Below are positions 1-5,414 of a stretch of DNA of 5,414 nt, piece after piece. This DNA comes from Frankiales bacterium (GTDB taxonomy: Bacteria; Actinomycetota; Actinomycetes; Mycobacteriales; SCTD01): assembly GCA_025465145.1 (NCBI GenBank), contig JAODNS010000098.1, forward strand, positions 1-5,414, in the 5' to 3' direction. Made by a program: the position numbers and the translations under genes. The number at the start of each line of letters is the position of its first letter. Within the stretch, counting starts at the first letter, position 1. Below the pieces are notes generated by a model that saw only the letters and a list, made by a program, of their open reading frames with translations, had not been told where the DNA came from and searched no databases.

Positions 1-1202
1 CCGTCGAAGCCGGCGCTCTTCACGACCGCACCGTCCGGAGCGAGCGAGCCGCGCAGGATCGTCAGTCCCCCGGTCTTGTGCAGCGGGTTGGCCAGCGTCC
101 GCAGCACCTCACCGTCGAGCGGCGCGATGTCCATCTCGGCGAGGTTCTCGGCGAGCGTCCTGCCCGTGCAGGTCAGCACGCCGCCGTGCAGCAGGCCGGC
201 CCCGAGCAGCGCCTTCATCACGACGGGTACGCCGCCGACGCGGTCGATGTCGGTCATCACGTAGCGACCGAAGGGCTTCACGTCGGCGAGGTGCGGCACC
301 TTGTCGCCGATCCGGTTGAAGTCGTCCAGGGTCAGGTCGACTCGCGCCTCGTGGGCGATGGCGAGCAGGTGCAGCACGGCGTTCGTGGAGCCGCCGAGCG
401 CCATGACGACGGTGATGGCGTTCTCGAACGCCTCCTTCGTCATGATCTGGCGGGCCGTGATGCCGCGCCGGATGAGCTCCACGACGGCGTGCCCGGACCT
501 GTTGGCGATGTCGTCACGCCGGCGGTCGACGGCCGGCGGGGCGGCCGAGCCGGGCAGCGCCATGCCGAGCGCCTCGGCCGCAGCGGCCATGGTGTTGGCG
601 GTGTACATGCCACCGCACGCGCCCTCGCCCGGGCAGGCGGCCTTCTCGATCGCGGTGAGCTCGTCGCGGGTGATGAGGCCACGGGCGCAGGCGCCGACGC
701 CCTCGAACACGTCGATGATGGTGAGGTCCTTGCCGCCGAGCCTGCCCGGAAGGGTCGACCCCGCGTAGACGAAGACGCTGGCGAGGTCGAGCCGCGCGGC
801 GGCCATGAGCATCCCGGGCAGCGACTTGTCGCAGCCGGCGAGGGTGACCGTGCCGTCGAGGCGCTCCGCGAAGACGACCGTCTCGACGGAGTCGGCGATG
901 ACTTCGCGCGACACCAGCGATGCGCGCATGCCCTCGTGGCCCATGGAGATGCCGTCGGAGACGGAGATGGTCCCGAACTCCATCGGGAACCCGCCGGCCT
1001 CGCGTACGCCGACCTTGGCTGCCTTGGCCAGCCGGTCCAGCGACAGGTTGCAGGGCGTGATCTCGTTCCACGACGAGGCGACGCCGATCTGCGGCTTGTC
1101 CACGTCCTCGTCGGTGAGCCCGACCGCGCGCAGCATGGCCCGGGCCGGCGCCCGCCGGTCCCCGTCGGTGACGTCTCCGCTGCGCGGCTTGCTGCTGCTC
1201 AT
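1..1202 (-). CDS. ilvD: Dihydroxy-acid dehydratase (IlvD), N-terminal 400 residues, truncated by window edge
   Basis: This enzyme dehydrates 2,3-dihydroxy-isovalerate and 2,3-dihydroxy-3-methylvalerate to the 2-keto acids that lead to valine, leucine and isoleucine; it acts in the cytosol and needs an Fe-S cluster and Mg2+. Translating the minus strand from the ATG at 1202-1200 gives one open frame to the left edge. Family signatures are clear: DVTDG (residues 10-14), ASSWNEITPCNLSLDRLAKA (42-61), SDGISMGHEGMR, LAGCDKSLPGMLMAAARLDL, CPGEGACGGMYTANTMAAAA, GGSTNAVLHLLAIAHEA and HLADVKPFGRYVM. The three cysteines expected to bind the cluster are Cys51, Cys124 and Cys196; Asp125 and Lys126 next to Cys124 are the usual Mg2+ ligands. 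The sequence closely resembles the mycobacterial IlvD type, about 575 residues long, so roughly 160-175 C-terminal residues are missing, including the conserved active-site serine. No Shine-Dalgarno precedes the start, which fits the leaderless promoter proposed for it. The neighbouring divergent gene begins 23 bp away. Confidence 0.97.
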   Translation of the reverse strand, partial: MSSSKPRSGDVTDGDRRAPARAMLRAVGLTDEDVDKPQIGVASSWNEITPCNLSLDRLAKAAKVGVREAGGFPMEFGTISVSDGISMGHEGMRASLVSREVIADSVETVVFAERLDGTVTLAGCDKSLPGMLMAAARLDLASVFVYAGSTLPGRLGGKDLTIIDVFEGVGACARGLITRDELTAIEKAACPGEGACGGMYTANTMAAAAEALGMALPGSAAPPAVDRRRDDIANRSGHAVVELIRRGITARQIMTKEAFENAITVVMALGGSTNAVLHLLAIAHEARVDLTLDDFNRIGDKVPHLADVKPFGRYVMTDIDRVGGVPVVMKALLGAGLLHGGVLTCTGRTLAENLAEMDIAPLDGEVLRTLANPLHKTGGLTILRGSLAPDGAVVKSAGFD

Positions 1203-1209
1203 GTCGGCA

Positions 1210-1215
1210 ACTCTA
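1210..1215 (-). promoter_or_regulatory. Probable -10 element of a leaderless ilvD promoter
   Basis: On the minus strand the sequence reads TAGAGT, matching the actinobacterial TANNNT -10 consensus, then seven bases, then the ilvD ATG. That spacing puts the transcription start at or next to the A of ATG, the usual arrangement for leaderless actinobacterial mRNAs. No GGAGG-like site lies upstream of the ATG, which supports this. A convincing -35 hexamer is not seen; it would fall inside the first codons of the divergent hydrolase gene. This is an inference from motif and spacing only. Confidence 0.5.
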
Positions 1216-1219
1216 GGCT
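1214..1219 (+). promoter_or_regulatory. Probable -10 element of a leaderless promoter for the hydrolase operon
   Basis: TAGGCT matches TANNNT and is followed by six bases and then the GTG start at 1226, so the predicted transcript would begin at or very near the start codon. There is no Shine-Dalgarno before this GTG. The TAG of the element is also an in-frame stop, so the hydrolase cannot begin further upstream. A weak -35-like TTGCTG lies at 1189-1194 inside ilvD, with a rather long 19-bp spacer. The element overlaps the opposing ilvD -10 by two bases. Confidence 0.5.
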
Positions 1220-1225
1220 CGGCGC

Positions 1226-2095
1226 GTGGCCACCTCGTTCGACTTCGACAGCGCAGACGGCACGGCGATCCGCGGCTGGCGCAGCGACGGCGAGGGCCTG
1301 CCGCTGGTCATCAGCAACGGGCTCGGCACGATCCCGCAGGCGTGGCCGGCGCTGGTGAAGCCGGACAGCGGCTACCGCGCCGTCAGCTGGTACTACCGCG
1401 GCACCTTCGGCTCGGAGCGGCCGCGCGACCCCGGCCGCATCCAGGTCGAGGACCACGTGCAGGACATGGTCGCGCTCATGGACGCGGAGGGGATCGACCG
1501 CGCGCTCGTCGCCTGCTGGTCGATCGGCGTCAACATCGGCTTCGAGTTCGCGCAGCGGCACCCGGACCGCGTCGCCGGGCTCATGGCCGTCGCCGGCGTG
1601 CCGGGCGGCACGTTCAGCACCATGGGCGCCCCGTGGCGGATCCCGAAGCGGATGCGCCGGCCGATCGCGACGCGGGCGGCCAAGGTGCTGCGCGCGGCGG
1701 GGCCGGTGCTGACGCCGGTGGCGCACGCCGTACCCGTGAACGACAAGCTGTCCTGGCTGGTGGCGCACAGCGGCTTCATGACACCGGCGGCCAAGCCGGA
1801 GGTGCTCACGCCGATGCTCGGCGAGTTCCTCCGGCAGGACTGGAAGTGGTACATGGGCCTCGCGGTCGCCGCGGGCGAGCACCGGCCGATGGACCTGTCC
1901 TTCGTCACCTGCCCGACCACGCTGGTGGCCGGCAAGAAGGACGTGCTCACCTCCATGCAGGACGTCGTCGAGACGGCCGCGAAGATCCCGCACGCGCAGA
2001 TCACCGTGCTGCCTGGGTCGCACTTCCTGCCGATGGAGTACCCGGACCTGATCTCGACCGCGCTCGGCGAGCTGGCCCGGCGCAGCGACCTGTGA
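1226..2095 (+). CDS. Alpha/beta-fold hydrolase (substrate unknown)
   Basis: This is a 289-residue soluble protein of normal length for the alpha/beta hydrolase superfamily (esterases, thioesterases, haloperoxidase-like enzymes). The order of landmarks fits: an oxyanion-strand segment LVISNGLGTIPQAW (27-40), a strand and turn SWYYRGTFGSERP (54-66) in place of the common Y-D-x-R-G-x-G-x-S, a nucleophile elbow A-C-W-S-I-G (96-101) with Ser99, an acid segment LVAGKKDVLTS (233-243) with Asp239, and PGSHFLPMEYPD (263-274) with His266. Ser99-Asp239-His266 is the inferred triad. Residues about 125-215 form the variable cap. There is no signal peptide, so it is cytosolic. The GTG at 1226 is the only reasonable start because an in-frame TAG lies at 1214-1216 and the fold begins at once. 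It leads the plus-strand block and overlaps the next gene by four bases. The family is too broad to name a substrate. Confidence 0.88.
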   Translation: MATSFDFDSADGTAIRGWRSDGEGLPLVISNGLGTIPQAWPALVKPDSGYRAVSWYYRGTFGSERPRDPGRIQVEDHVQDMVALMDAEGIDRALVACWSIGVNIGFEFAQRHPDRVAGLMAVAGVPGGTFSTMGAPWRIPKRMRRPIATRAAKVLRAAGPVLTPVAHAVPVNDKLSWLVAHSGFMTPAAKPEVLTPMLGEFLRQDWKWYMGLAVAAGEHRPMDLSFVTCPTTLVAGKKDVLTSMQDVVETAAKIPHAQITVLPGSHFLPMEYPDLISTALGELARRSDL

Positions 2096-3105
2096 GGCGC
2101 ACCCTCGCCGCCCTGCTGCTGGTGACGGCGTGCAGCAGCAGCACGCCGCCTACTGCCGACCCGCCGCCTGCGGCCGACCCGTCCCCCGCCGGCGTCACCG
2201 TCGTCGCCACCGGCCTGGACACCCCGTGGAGCCTGGTCTTCCTGCCGGGCGGCGACGCGCTGGTCAGCGAGCGCGACGCGGCCCGGGTGCTGCGCATCCC
2301 GACCGGCGGCGGCGCGCCGTCGGAGGTGATGCGCCTGCCGCAGACGCGGCCGGACGGCGAGGGCGGCCTGCTGGGGCTCGCGATCAGCCCGACGTACGAC
2401 GACGACGGGCTCGTCTACGCCTACCTCACCGCCGCCGACGACAACCGGATCGTGCGCTTCCGGCTCGGGGGCGCGGTGGAGCCGGTGCTGACGGGCATCC
2501 CCAAGGGGACCATCCACAACGGCGGGCGGATCGCGTTCGGGCCGGACGGGTACCTCTACGTCGGCACCGGCGACACCGGGAACCGCTCGCTCGCGCAGGA
2601 CCCGGACAGCCTGGGCGGCAAGGTCCTGCGGCTGCGGCCGGACGGCCCGGCCGAGGTGTTCTCGACCGGGCACCGCAACGTGCAGGGGCTGGCCTTCGAC
2701 GAGAAGGGGCAGCTGTACGCGACCGAGTTCGGGCAGAACACCTTCGACGAGGTGAACCGGGTGCAGCAGGCAGACAACGGCGGCTGGCCGGAGGTCGAGG
2801 GCCGCGGCACCGGCGGCGGCCGCTTCGCCGAGCCGCTCGTCACGTGGGAGACGTCCGAAGCCTCGCCGAGCGGCGCGGCGTACCTCGGCGGGAGCGTCTA
2901 CGTGGCGGCGCTGCGGGGCGAGCGGCTGTGGAAGGTGCCGGTTGCGGGCGGCGCGCCGGTGCCGCTGCTGCGCGGGCAGTACGGCCGGCTGCGCTCGGTC
3001 ACCGTGGCGCCGGACGGCTCGCTCTGGCTCACGACGTCCAACCGGGACGGGCGCGGCGACCCGGTGCGCGACGACGACCGGGTGCTGCGGCTCGCGGCGG
3101 GGTAG
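2092..3105 (+). CDS. PQQ-dependent sugar dehydrogenase-type lipoprotein (glucose/sorbosone dehydrogenase family)
   Basis: The 337-residue protein belongs to the soluble glucose/sorbosone dehydrogenase family (GSDH, six-bladed beta-propeller), which oxidises sugars or aldoses using pyrroloquinoline quinone. Expected features are present: GLDTPWSLVFLPGGDALVSE (41-60), GEGGLLGLAISP, IHNGGRIAFGPDGYLYVGTG (141-160) with the likely catalytic base His142, GHRNVQGLAF (193-202) with Arg195 and Gln198 matching the cofactor-contacting stretch, DEVNRVQQADNGGWP (219-233) and SGAAYLGG. The N-terminus is a lipoprotein signal: Arg2-Arg3, a hydrophobic stretch, lipobox V-T-A-C with Cys14, then a Ser/Pro/Asp-rich linker (15-33), so the propeller should be anchored outside the membrane. 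The GTG start overlaps the hydrolase stop as GTGA, implying translational coupling. The signal peptide is unusually short at 13 residues. The family assignment is firm; PQQ use and the sugar substrate are inferred from the family. Confidence 0.9.
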   Translation: MRRTLAALLLVTACSSSTPPTADPPPAADPSPAGVTVVATGLDTPWSLVFLPGGDALVSERDAARVLRIPTGGGAPSEVMRLPQTRPDGEGGLLGLAISPTYDDDGLVYAYLTAADDNRIVRFRLGGAVEPVLTGIPKGTIHNGGRIAFGPDGYLYVGTGDTGNRSLAQDPDSLGGKVLRLRPDGPAEVFSTGHRNVQGLAFDEKGQLYATEFGQNTFDEVNRVQQADNGGWPEVEGRGTGGGRFAEPLVTWETSEASPSGAAYLGGSVYVAALRGERLWKVPVAGGAPVPLLRGQYGRLRSVTVAPDGSLWLTTSNRDGRGDPVRDDDRVLRLAAG

Positions 3106-3128
3106 GTACGGCGGATGCGACGCGCTTC

Positions 3129-3135
3129 GGGGAGG
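3129..3135 (+). promoter_or_regulatory. Shine-Dalgarno site of the YihY-family gene
   Basis: GGGGAGG lies eight bases before the GTG at 3144. It fixes that GTG as the start even though the frame stays open far upstream through the preceding gene. The 38-bp gap (3106-3143) otherwise shows neither a hairpin nor a clear -10/-35 pair, so readthrough from the dehydrogenase gene is likely. Confidence 0.75.
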
Positions 3136-3143
3136 ATCGGCAG

Positions 3144-4112
3144 GTGACCTCTCCCTCTGCTGCCCTCACGGCGGAGTCCGAGCGCCGCAGCGCCGAGGCG
3201 CGGGCAGCCGCCACCCAGGCCGAGGCGGAGCGCCCGACCCCTCGCTCGCCCGTCCGCTGGTTCGCGCGCACCGTGGCCGACGTCGTCCGCAAGTCCGACC
3301 GGGACCGGACGCTGGGGCTCGCCGCCGAAAACGCGTTCATGGCGGTGCTGACGGTCTTCCCGACGCTCCTCGTCGTCGCCGCCATCCTCGGCCAGCTCGG
3401 GCTCATCATCGGCGAGGGCAACGCCATGCGGGTAGAGAACGCGGTGCTGGACTTCCTCGGCCGGCTGCTGACCGACCAGGCCGACGGCGCCATCAAGACG
3501 GCGCGTGACCTGTTCCGGACCGGCGGCAACACCCTGACGCTGGCGTCTGTTCTCGCCCTCGTGTCGCTGGCCCAGGCCTTCGCCGGGGTGATCAACACCG
3601 TGACCTTGGTCTACGACGTGCACGACCGGCGCGGCTGGTGGAAGCGGCGCGGCCTCGGCCTCGTGGTCGGTCTCGGCAGCGCCGTCACCGGCGCGGTCGT
3701 CGTGACGCTGGTCGTGGTCGGGCCGCTGTTCGGCCGAGGCGTGGACATCGTCACGGGCATCGGGCTCGACGAGGCGTACGTCTTCCTCTGGTCGTACCTG
3801 CGCTGGCCCGTCGCGATCGCCTCGCTCGTGCTGTGGGCGACCACGCTGTTCCACATCTGCCCAGACCGGCAGGGCACGTGGCGGCAGGGCCTGCCGGGTG
3901 GGCTGCTGACCGCGGTGTTCTGGCTCGCCGCGTCGGTCGGCTTCAACGTCTACCTCGAGCTCGTCGTCCGCTCGTCACCGGTCCTGGGCGCGCTCGGTGG
4001 TGGCCTCATCCTCATGACCTGGTTCTACCTGCTGTGCCTGGGGCTGCTGGTCGGCGCGGAGCTCAACGCGATCCTGCTGGCCCGCAAGGCGGCACGCGCA
4101 GCTACTCGCTGA
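3144..4112 (+). CDS. YihY/BrkB family inner-membrane protein (UPF0761-like)
   Basis: The 322-residue protein has the layout of the YihY/virulence factor BrkB family (PF03631): a hydrophilic N-terminus and about six membrane segments, at roughly residues 58-88, 130-152, 171-195, 212-236, 248-272 and 281-306. Family-like stretches include NAFMAVLTVFPTLLVVAAIL (63-82), PGGLLTAVFWLAASVGFNVY (251-270) and the C-terminal LGALGGGLILMTWFYLLCLG (281-300) followed by LLVGAELNAILLAR. The short C-terminal tail is basic, suggesting it is cytoplasmic. Residues 1-35 are rich in Ala, Glu and Arg, could be partly helical, and are probably cytoplasmic too. The family has no settled biochemical role; older names (ribonuclease BN, serum-resistance factor) are not reliable. 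The start GTG has a strong Shine-Dalgarno. The last 11 bases overlap the end of the convergent gatB gene. An Asn and a Glu (Glu62-Asn63) sit at the start of the first membrane segment, where small or aromatic residues are more usual in the family. Confidence 0.88.
   Translation: MTSPSAALTAESERRSAEARAAATQAEAERPTPRSPVRWFARTVADVVRKSDRDRTLGLAAENAFMAVLTVFPTLLVVAAILGQLGLIIGEGNAMRVENAVLDFLGRLLTDQADGAIKTARDLFRTGGNTLTLASVLALVSLAQAFAGVINTVTLVYDVHDRRGWWKRRGLGLVVGLGSAVTGAVVVTLVVVGPLFGRGVDIVTGIGLDEAYVFLWSYLRWPVAIASLVLWATTLFHICPDRQGTWRQGLPGGLLTAVFWLAASVGFNVYLELVVRSSPVLGALGGGLILMTWFYLLCLGLLVGAELNAILLARKAARAATR
4102..4112. other. Convergent 11-bp coding overlap between the YihY-family gene and gatB
   Basis: The plus-strand gene stops with TGA at 4110-4112, while the minus-strand gatB stops with TAG read from 4104 to 4102, so the two coding ends share 11 bases. 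There is no intergenic DNA for a terminator. The only complementary arms nearby are CTCG (4105-4108) and CGAG (4116-4119), four base pairs, too weak to terminate transcription. Confidence 0.9.
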
Positions 4113-5414
4113 CGCCGAGCTTCTCCAGCAGAAGTCGCCGTACGACGGACGCGTCCGCCTGCCCGCGGGTCGCCTTCATGACCGCCCCCACGAGCGCGCC
4201 GACCGCGGCCACCTTGCCGCCGCGGATCTTGGCGGCCGTGTCCGGCTGCTCGGCGATGACGGCGTCGACCGCGTCGCCCAGCGCCCCCTCGTCCGAGACG
4301 ACGGCGAGGCCGCGCGCCTCCACGACCTCGTCGGGCTCGCCCGCACCGGCCAGCACGCCGTCGACCACCTGCCGGGCCAGACCCGCTGTGAGGGAGCCGT
4401 CCGCGACGAGCGCCACGACCCGCGCGACCTGCGCCGGCGTGATGGTCAGCTCCGCGGGCTCCACGCCGCTGCTGTTGGCCGTCTGGGAGAGGTGGCCGAG
4501 CCACCAGTTGCGGGCCTCGGCGGGCGGCGCGCCTGCGTCCACGGTGGCGAGCACGAGGTCGAGCACTCCGGCGTTGGTCATCGCCTGTGCGTCGAGGTCG
4601 GACAGCCCGAGCTGCTCGAAGAGCCGACGGCGGCGTACGGACGGCGCCTCCGGCAGGGCCGCCTTCAGCTCCGCGACCCAGCCCGGGTCGGGGGCGACCG
4701 GGACGAGGTCCGGCTCCGGGAAGTACCGGTAGTCCGTCGCCTCCTCCTTCGAGCGGCCGGAGGTCGACAGGCCGGTGTCCTCGTGGAAGTGCCGGGTCTC
4801 CTGGACGATCCGCTCGCCGTTGCGCAGCCGGTGCGCCTGCCGCTCCACCTCGGAGCGCACGGCGCGCTCCACGGACCGCAGCGAGTTGACGTTCTTCGTC
4901 TCGGACCGGGTGCCCCAGTCGTCGCCCGGCTTGTTCAGCGAGACGTTGACGTCGCAGCGCAGCGAGCCCTGCTCCATGCGCACGTCCGAGACGCCCAGCC
5001 CGCGCAACACGTCGCGCAGCTCGGTGACGTACGCCTTCGCGACCTCCGCCGGCTTCGCCTTCGTGCCCGTCACCGGCTTGGTGACGATCTCGACCAGCGG
5101 GATGCCGGCGCGGTTGTAGTCGACCAGCGAGTGCGTCGCGCCGTGGATGCGACCGGTAGAGCCGCCGACGTGCAACGTCTTGCCGGTGTCCTCCTCCAGG
5201 TGCACCCGCTCGATCGGCACGCGGACGGTCTCACCGTCGACGTCGACGTCGAGATAGCCGTCGGTGCACAGCGGCTCGTCGTACTGAGACGTCTGGAAGT
5301 TCTTCGGCATGTCCGGGTAGAAGTAGTTCTTGCGCGCGAAGCGGCACCACGTGGCGATGCTGCAGTGCAGCGCCAGGCCGATCCGGATCGTCGACTCGAT
5401 GGCCTTCTCGTTGA
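4102..5414 (-). CDS. gatB: Aspartyl/glutamyl-tRNA amidotransferase subunit B (GatB), C-terminal 436 residues, start beyond window edge
   Basis: GatB is the tRNA-binding and kinase/transamidase subunit of GatCAB, which turns misacylated Glu-tRNA(Gln) and Asp-tRNA(Asn) into Gln-tRNA(Gln) and Asn-tRNA(Asn) with ammonia channelled from GatA. The frame is open from the right edge to TAG at 4104-4102. Visible residues begin inside the catalytic cradle: IRIGLALHCSIATW, RKNYFYPDMPKNFQTSQYDE, GRIHGATHSLVDYNRAGIPL continuing with VEIVT (the GatB signature, coded at 5127-5080), MEQGSLRCDVNVS and DYRYFPEPDL. A helical region follows, then a YqeY-type tRNA-binding tail ending KIRGGKVAAVGALVGAVMKA and a final LLLEKLGVSE. 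The family is about 475-505 residues, so some 40-70 N-terminal residues are outside. An internal ATG at 5310 is not the start, because conserved family sequence continues upstream of it. The His in LALHC replaces the Asn usual at that position. gatA and gatC would be expected upstream, to the right of the window. Confidence 0.97.
   Translation of the reverse strand, partial: NEKAIESTIRIGLALHCSIATWCRFARKNYFYPDMPKNFQTSQYDEPLCTDGYLDVDVDGETVRVPIERVHLEEDTGKTLHVGGSTGRIHGATHSLVDYNRAGIPLVEIVTKPVTGTKAKPAEVAKAYVTELRDVLRGLGVSDVRMEQGSLRCDVNVSLNKPGDDWGTRSETKNVNSLRSVERAVRSEVERQAHRLRNGERIVQETRHFHEDTGLSTSGRSKEEATDYRYFPEPDLVPVAPDPGWVAELKAALPEAPSVRRRRLFEQLGLSDLDAQAMTNAGVLDLVLATVDAGAPPAEARNWWLGHLSQTANSSGVEPAELTITPAQVARVVALVADGSLTAGLARQVVDGVLAGAGEPDEVVEARGLAVVSDEGALGDAVDAVIAEQPDTAAKIRGGKVAAVGALVGAVMKATRGQADASVVRRLLLEKLGVSE

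Noticed and set aside
1226..1233. Perfect 8-bp palindrome GTGGCCAC at the hydrolase start, possibly an operator half
   Set aside because: It is short, fully GC-rich in the centre, coincides with coding sequence, and has no second copy nearby; chance is sufficient.
78..1358. 426-codon open frame on the plus strand opposite ilvD
   Set aside because: It is antisense to a clearly conserved IlvD frame, its product is a low-complexity Arg/Gly/His/Asp-rich sequence, and it is explained by high GC at third positions removing stops.
805..2091. Upstream extension of the dehydrogenase frame, suggesting a 766-residue fusion protein
   Set aside because: The extra part is antisense to ilvD or out of frame with the hydrolase and is low-complexity; the GTG at 2092 gives a lipoprotein signal at once.
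2139..2152. CAG/GCA trinucleotide run
   Set aside because: It encodes the Ser-rich linker just after the lipobox Cys, is only a few units long, and needs no separate explanation.
1393..2673. 426-codon open frame on the minus strand opposite the hydrolase and dehydrogenase
   Set aside because: It crosses two real genes on the other strand, shows no recognisable domain, and its composition is typical of GC-driven shadow frames.
2800..2823. GC-only self-complementary stretch resembling a hairpin
   Set aside because: It lies within the dehydrogenase coding sequence in a Gly-rich loop; such stretches are expected at this GC content, and no U-tract follows.
2130..3143. Upstream extension of the YihY frame, suggesting a 660-residue protein
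   Set aside because: This part lies out of frame inside the dehydrogenase gene; the GTG at 3144 has a strong Shine-Dalgarno and leads straight into the family sequence.
2898..3854. 318-codon minus-strand open frame opposite the end of the dehydrogenase and the YihY-family gene
   Set aside because: The product is rich in Arg, Asp, Glu and His with no fold signature; the plus-strand protein has clear membrane segments and family motifs.
3638..4732. 364-codon plus-strand open frame spanning the yihY-gatB junction
   Set aside because: It is out of frame with the membrane protein and antisense to GatB; both real proteins are well supported.

Overview
The window is very GC-rich (third codon positions almost all G or C) and uses GTG starts freely. 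Its IlvD and GatB proteins look actinobacterial, so the source is most likely the chromosome of a high-GC actinomycete. No RNA gene, insertion sequence, CRISPR array, attachment site or other mark of recent transfer is visible. Coding density is nearly 100 percent.

Layout. (1) Minus strand, 1-1202: the N-terminal 400 residues of dihydroxy-acid dehydratase (ilvD), continuing past the left edge. (2) 1203-1225: a 23-bp divergent gap that appears to hold two back-to-back -10 elements sharing a central CTAG, each 6-7 nt from a start codon. (3) Plus strand, 1226-4112: an alpha/beta hydrolase; a PQQ-dependent sugar (glucose/sorbosone) dehydrogenase-type lipoprotein that overlaps it by four bases (GTGA); and, after a 38-bp gap with a good Shine-Dalgarno, a YihY/BrkB-family inner-membrane protein. 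(4) Minus strand, 4102-5414: the C-terminal 436 residues of GatB of the Glu-tRNA(Gln)/Asp-tRNA(Asn) amidotransferase, whose stop codon lies inside the last codons of the YihY gene.

Two housekeeping genes on the minus strand (branched-chain amino-acid synthesis and tRNA-dependent amidation) thus flank a three-gene plus-strand block of less certain function. The hydrolase and the dehydrogenase are probably co-transcribed and translationally coupled; the membrane protein probably reads through from them but has its own ribosome binding site. I see no undescribed system here. The most interesting points are the compact divergent, apparently leaderless promoter, the very short lipoprotein signal peptide, and the convergent overlap with no room for a terminator.
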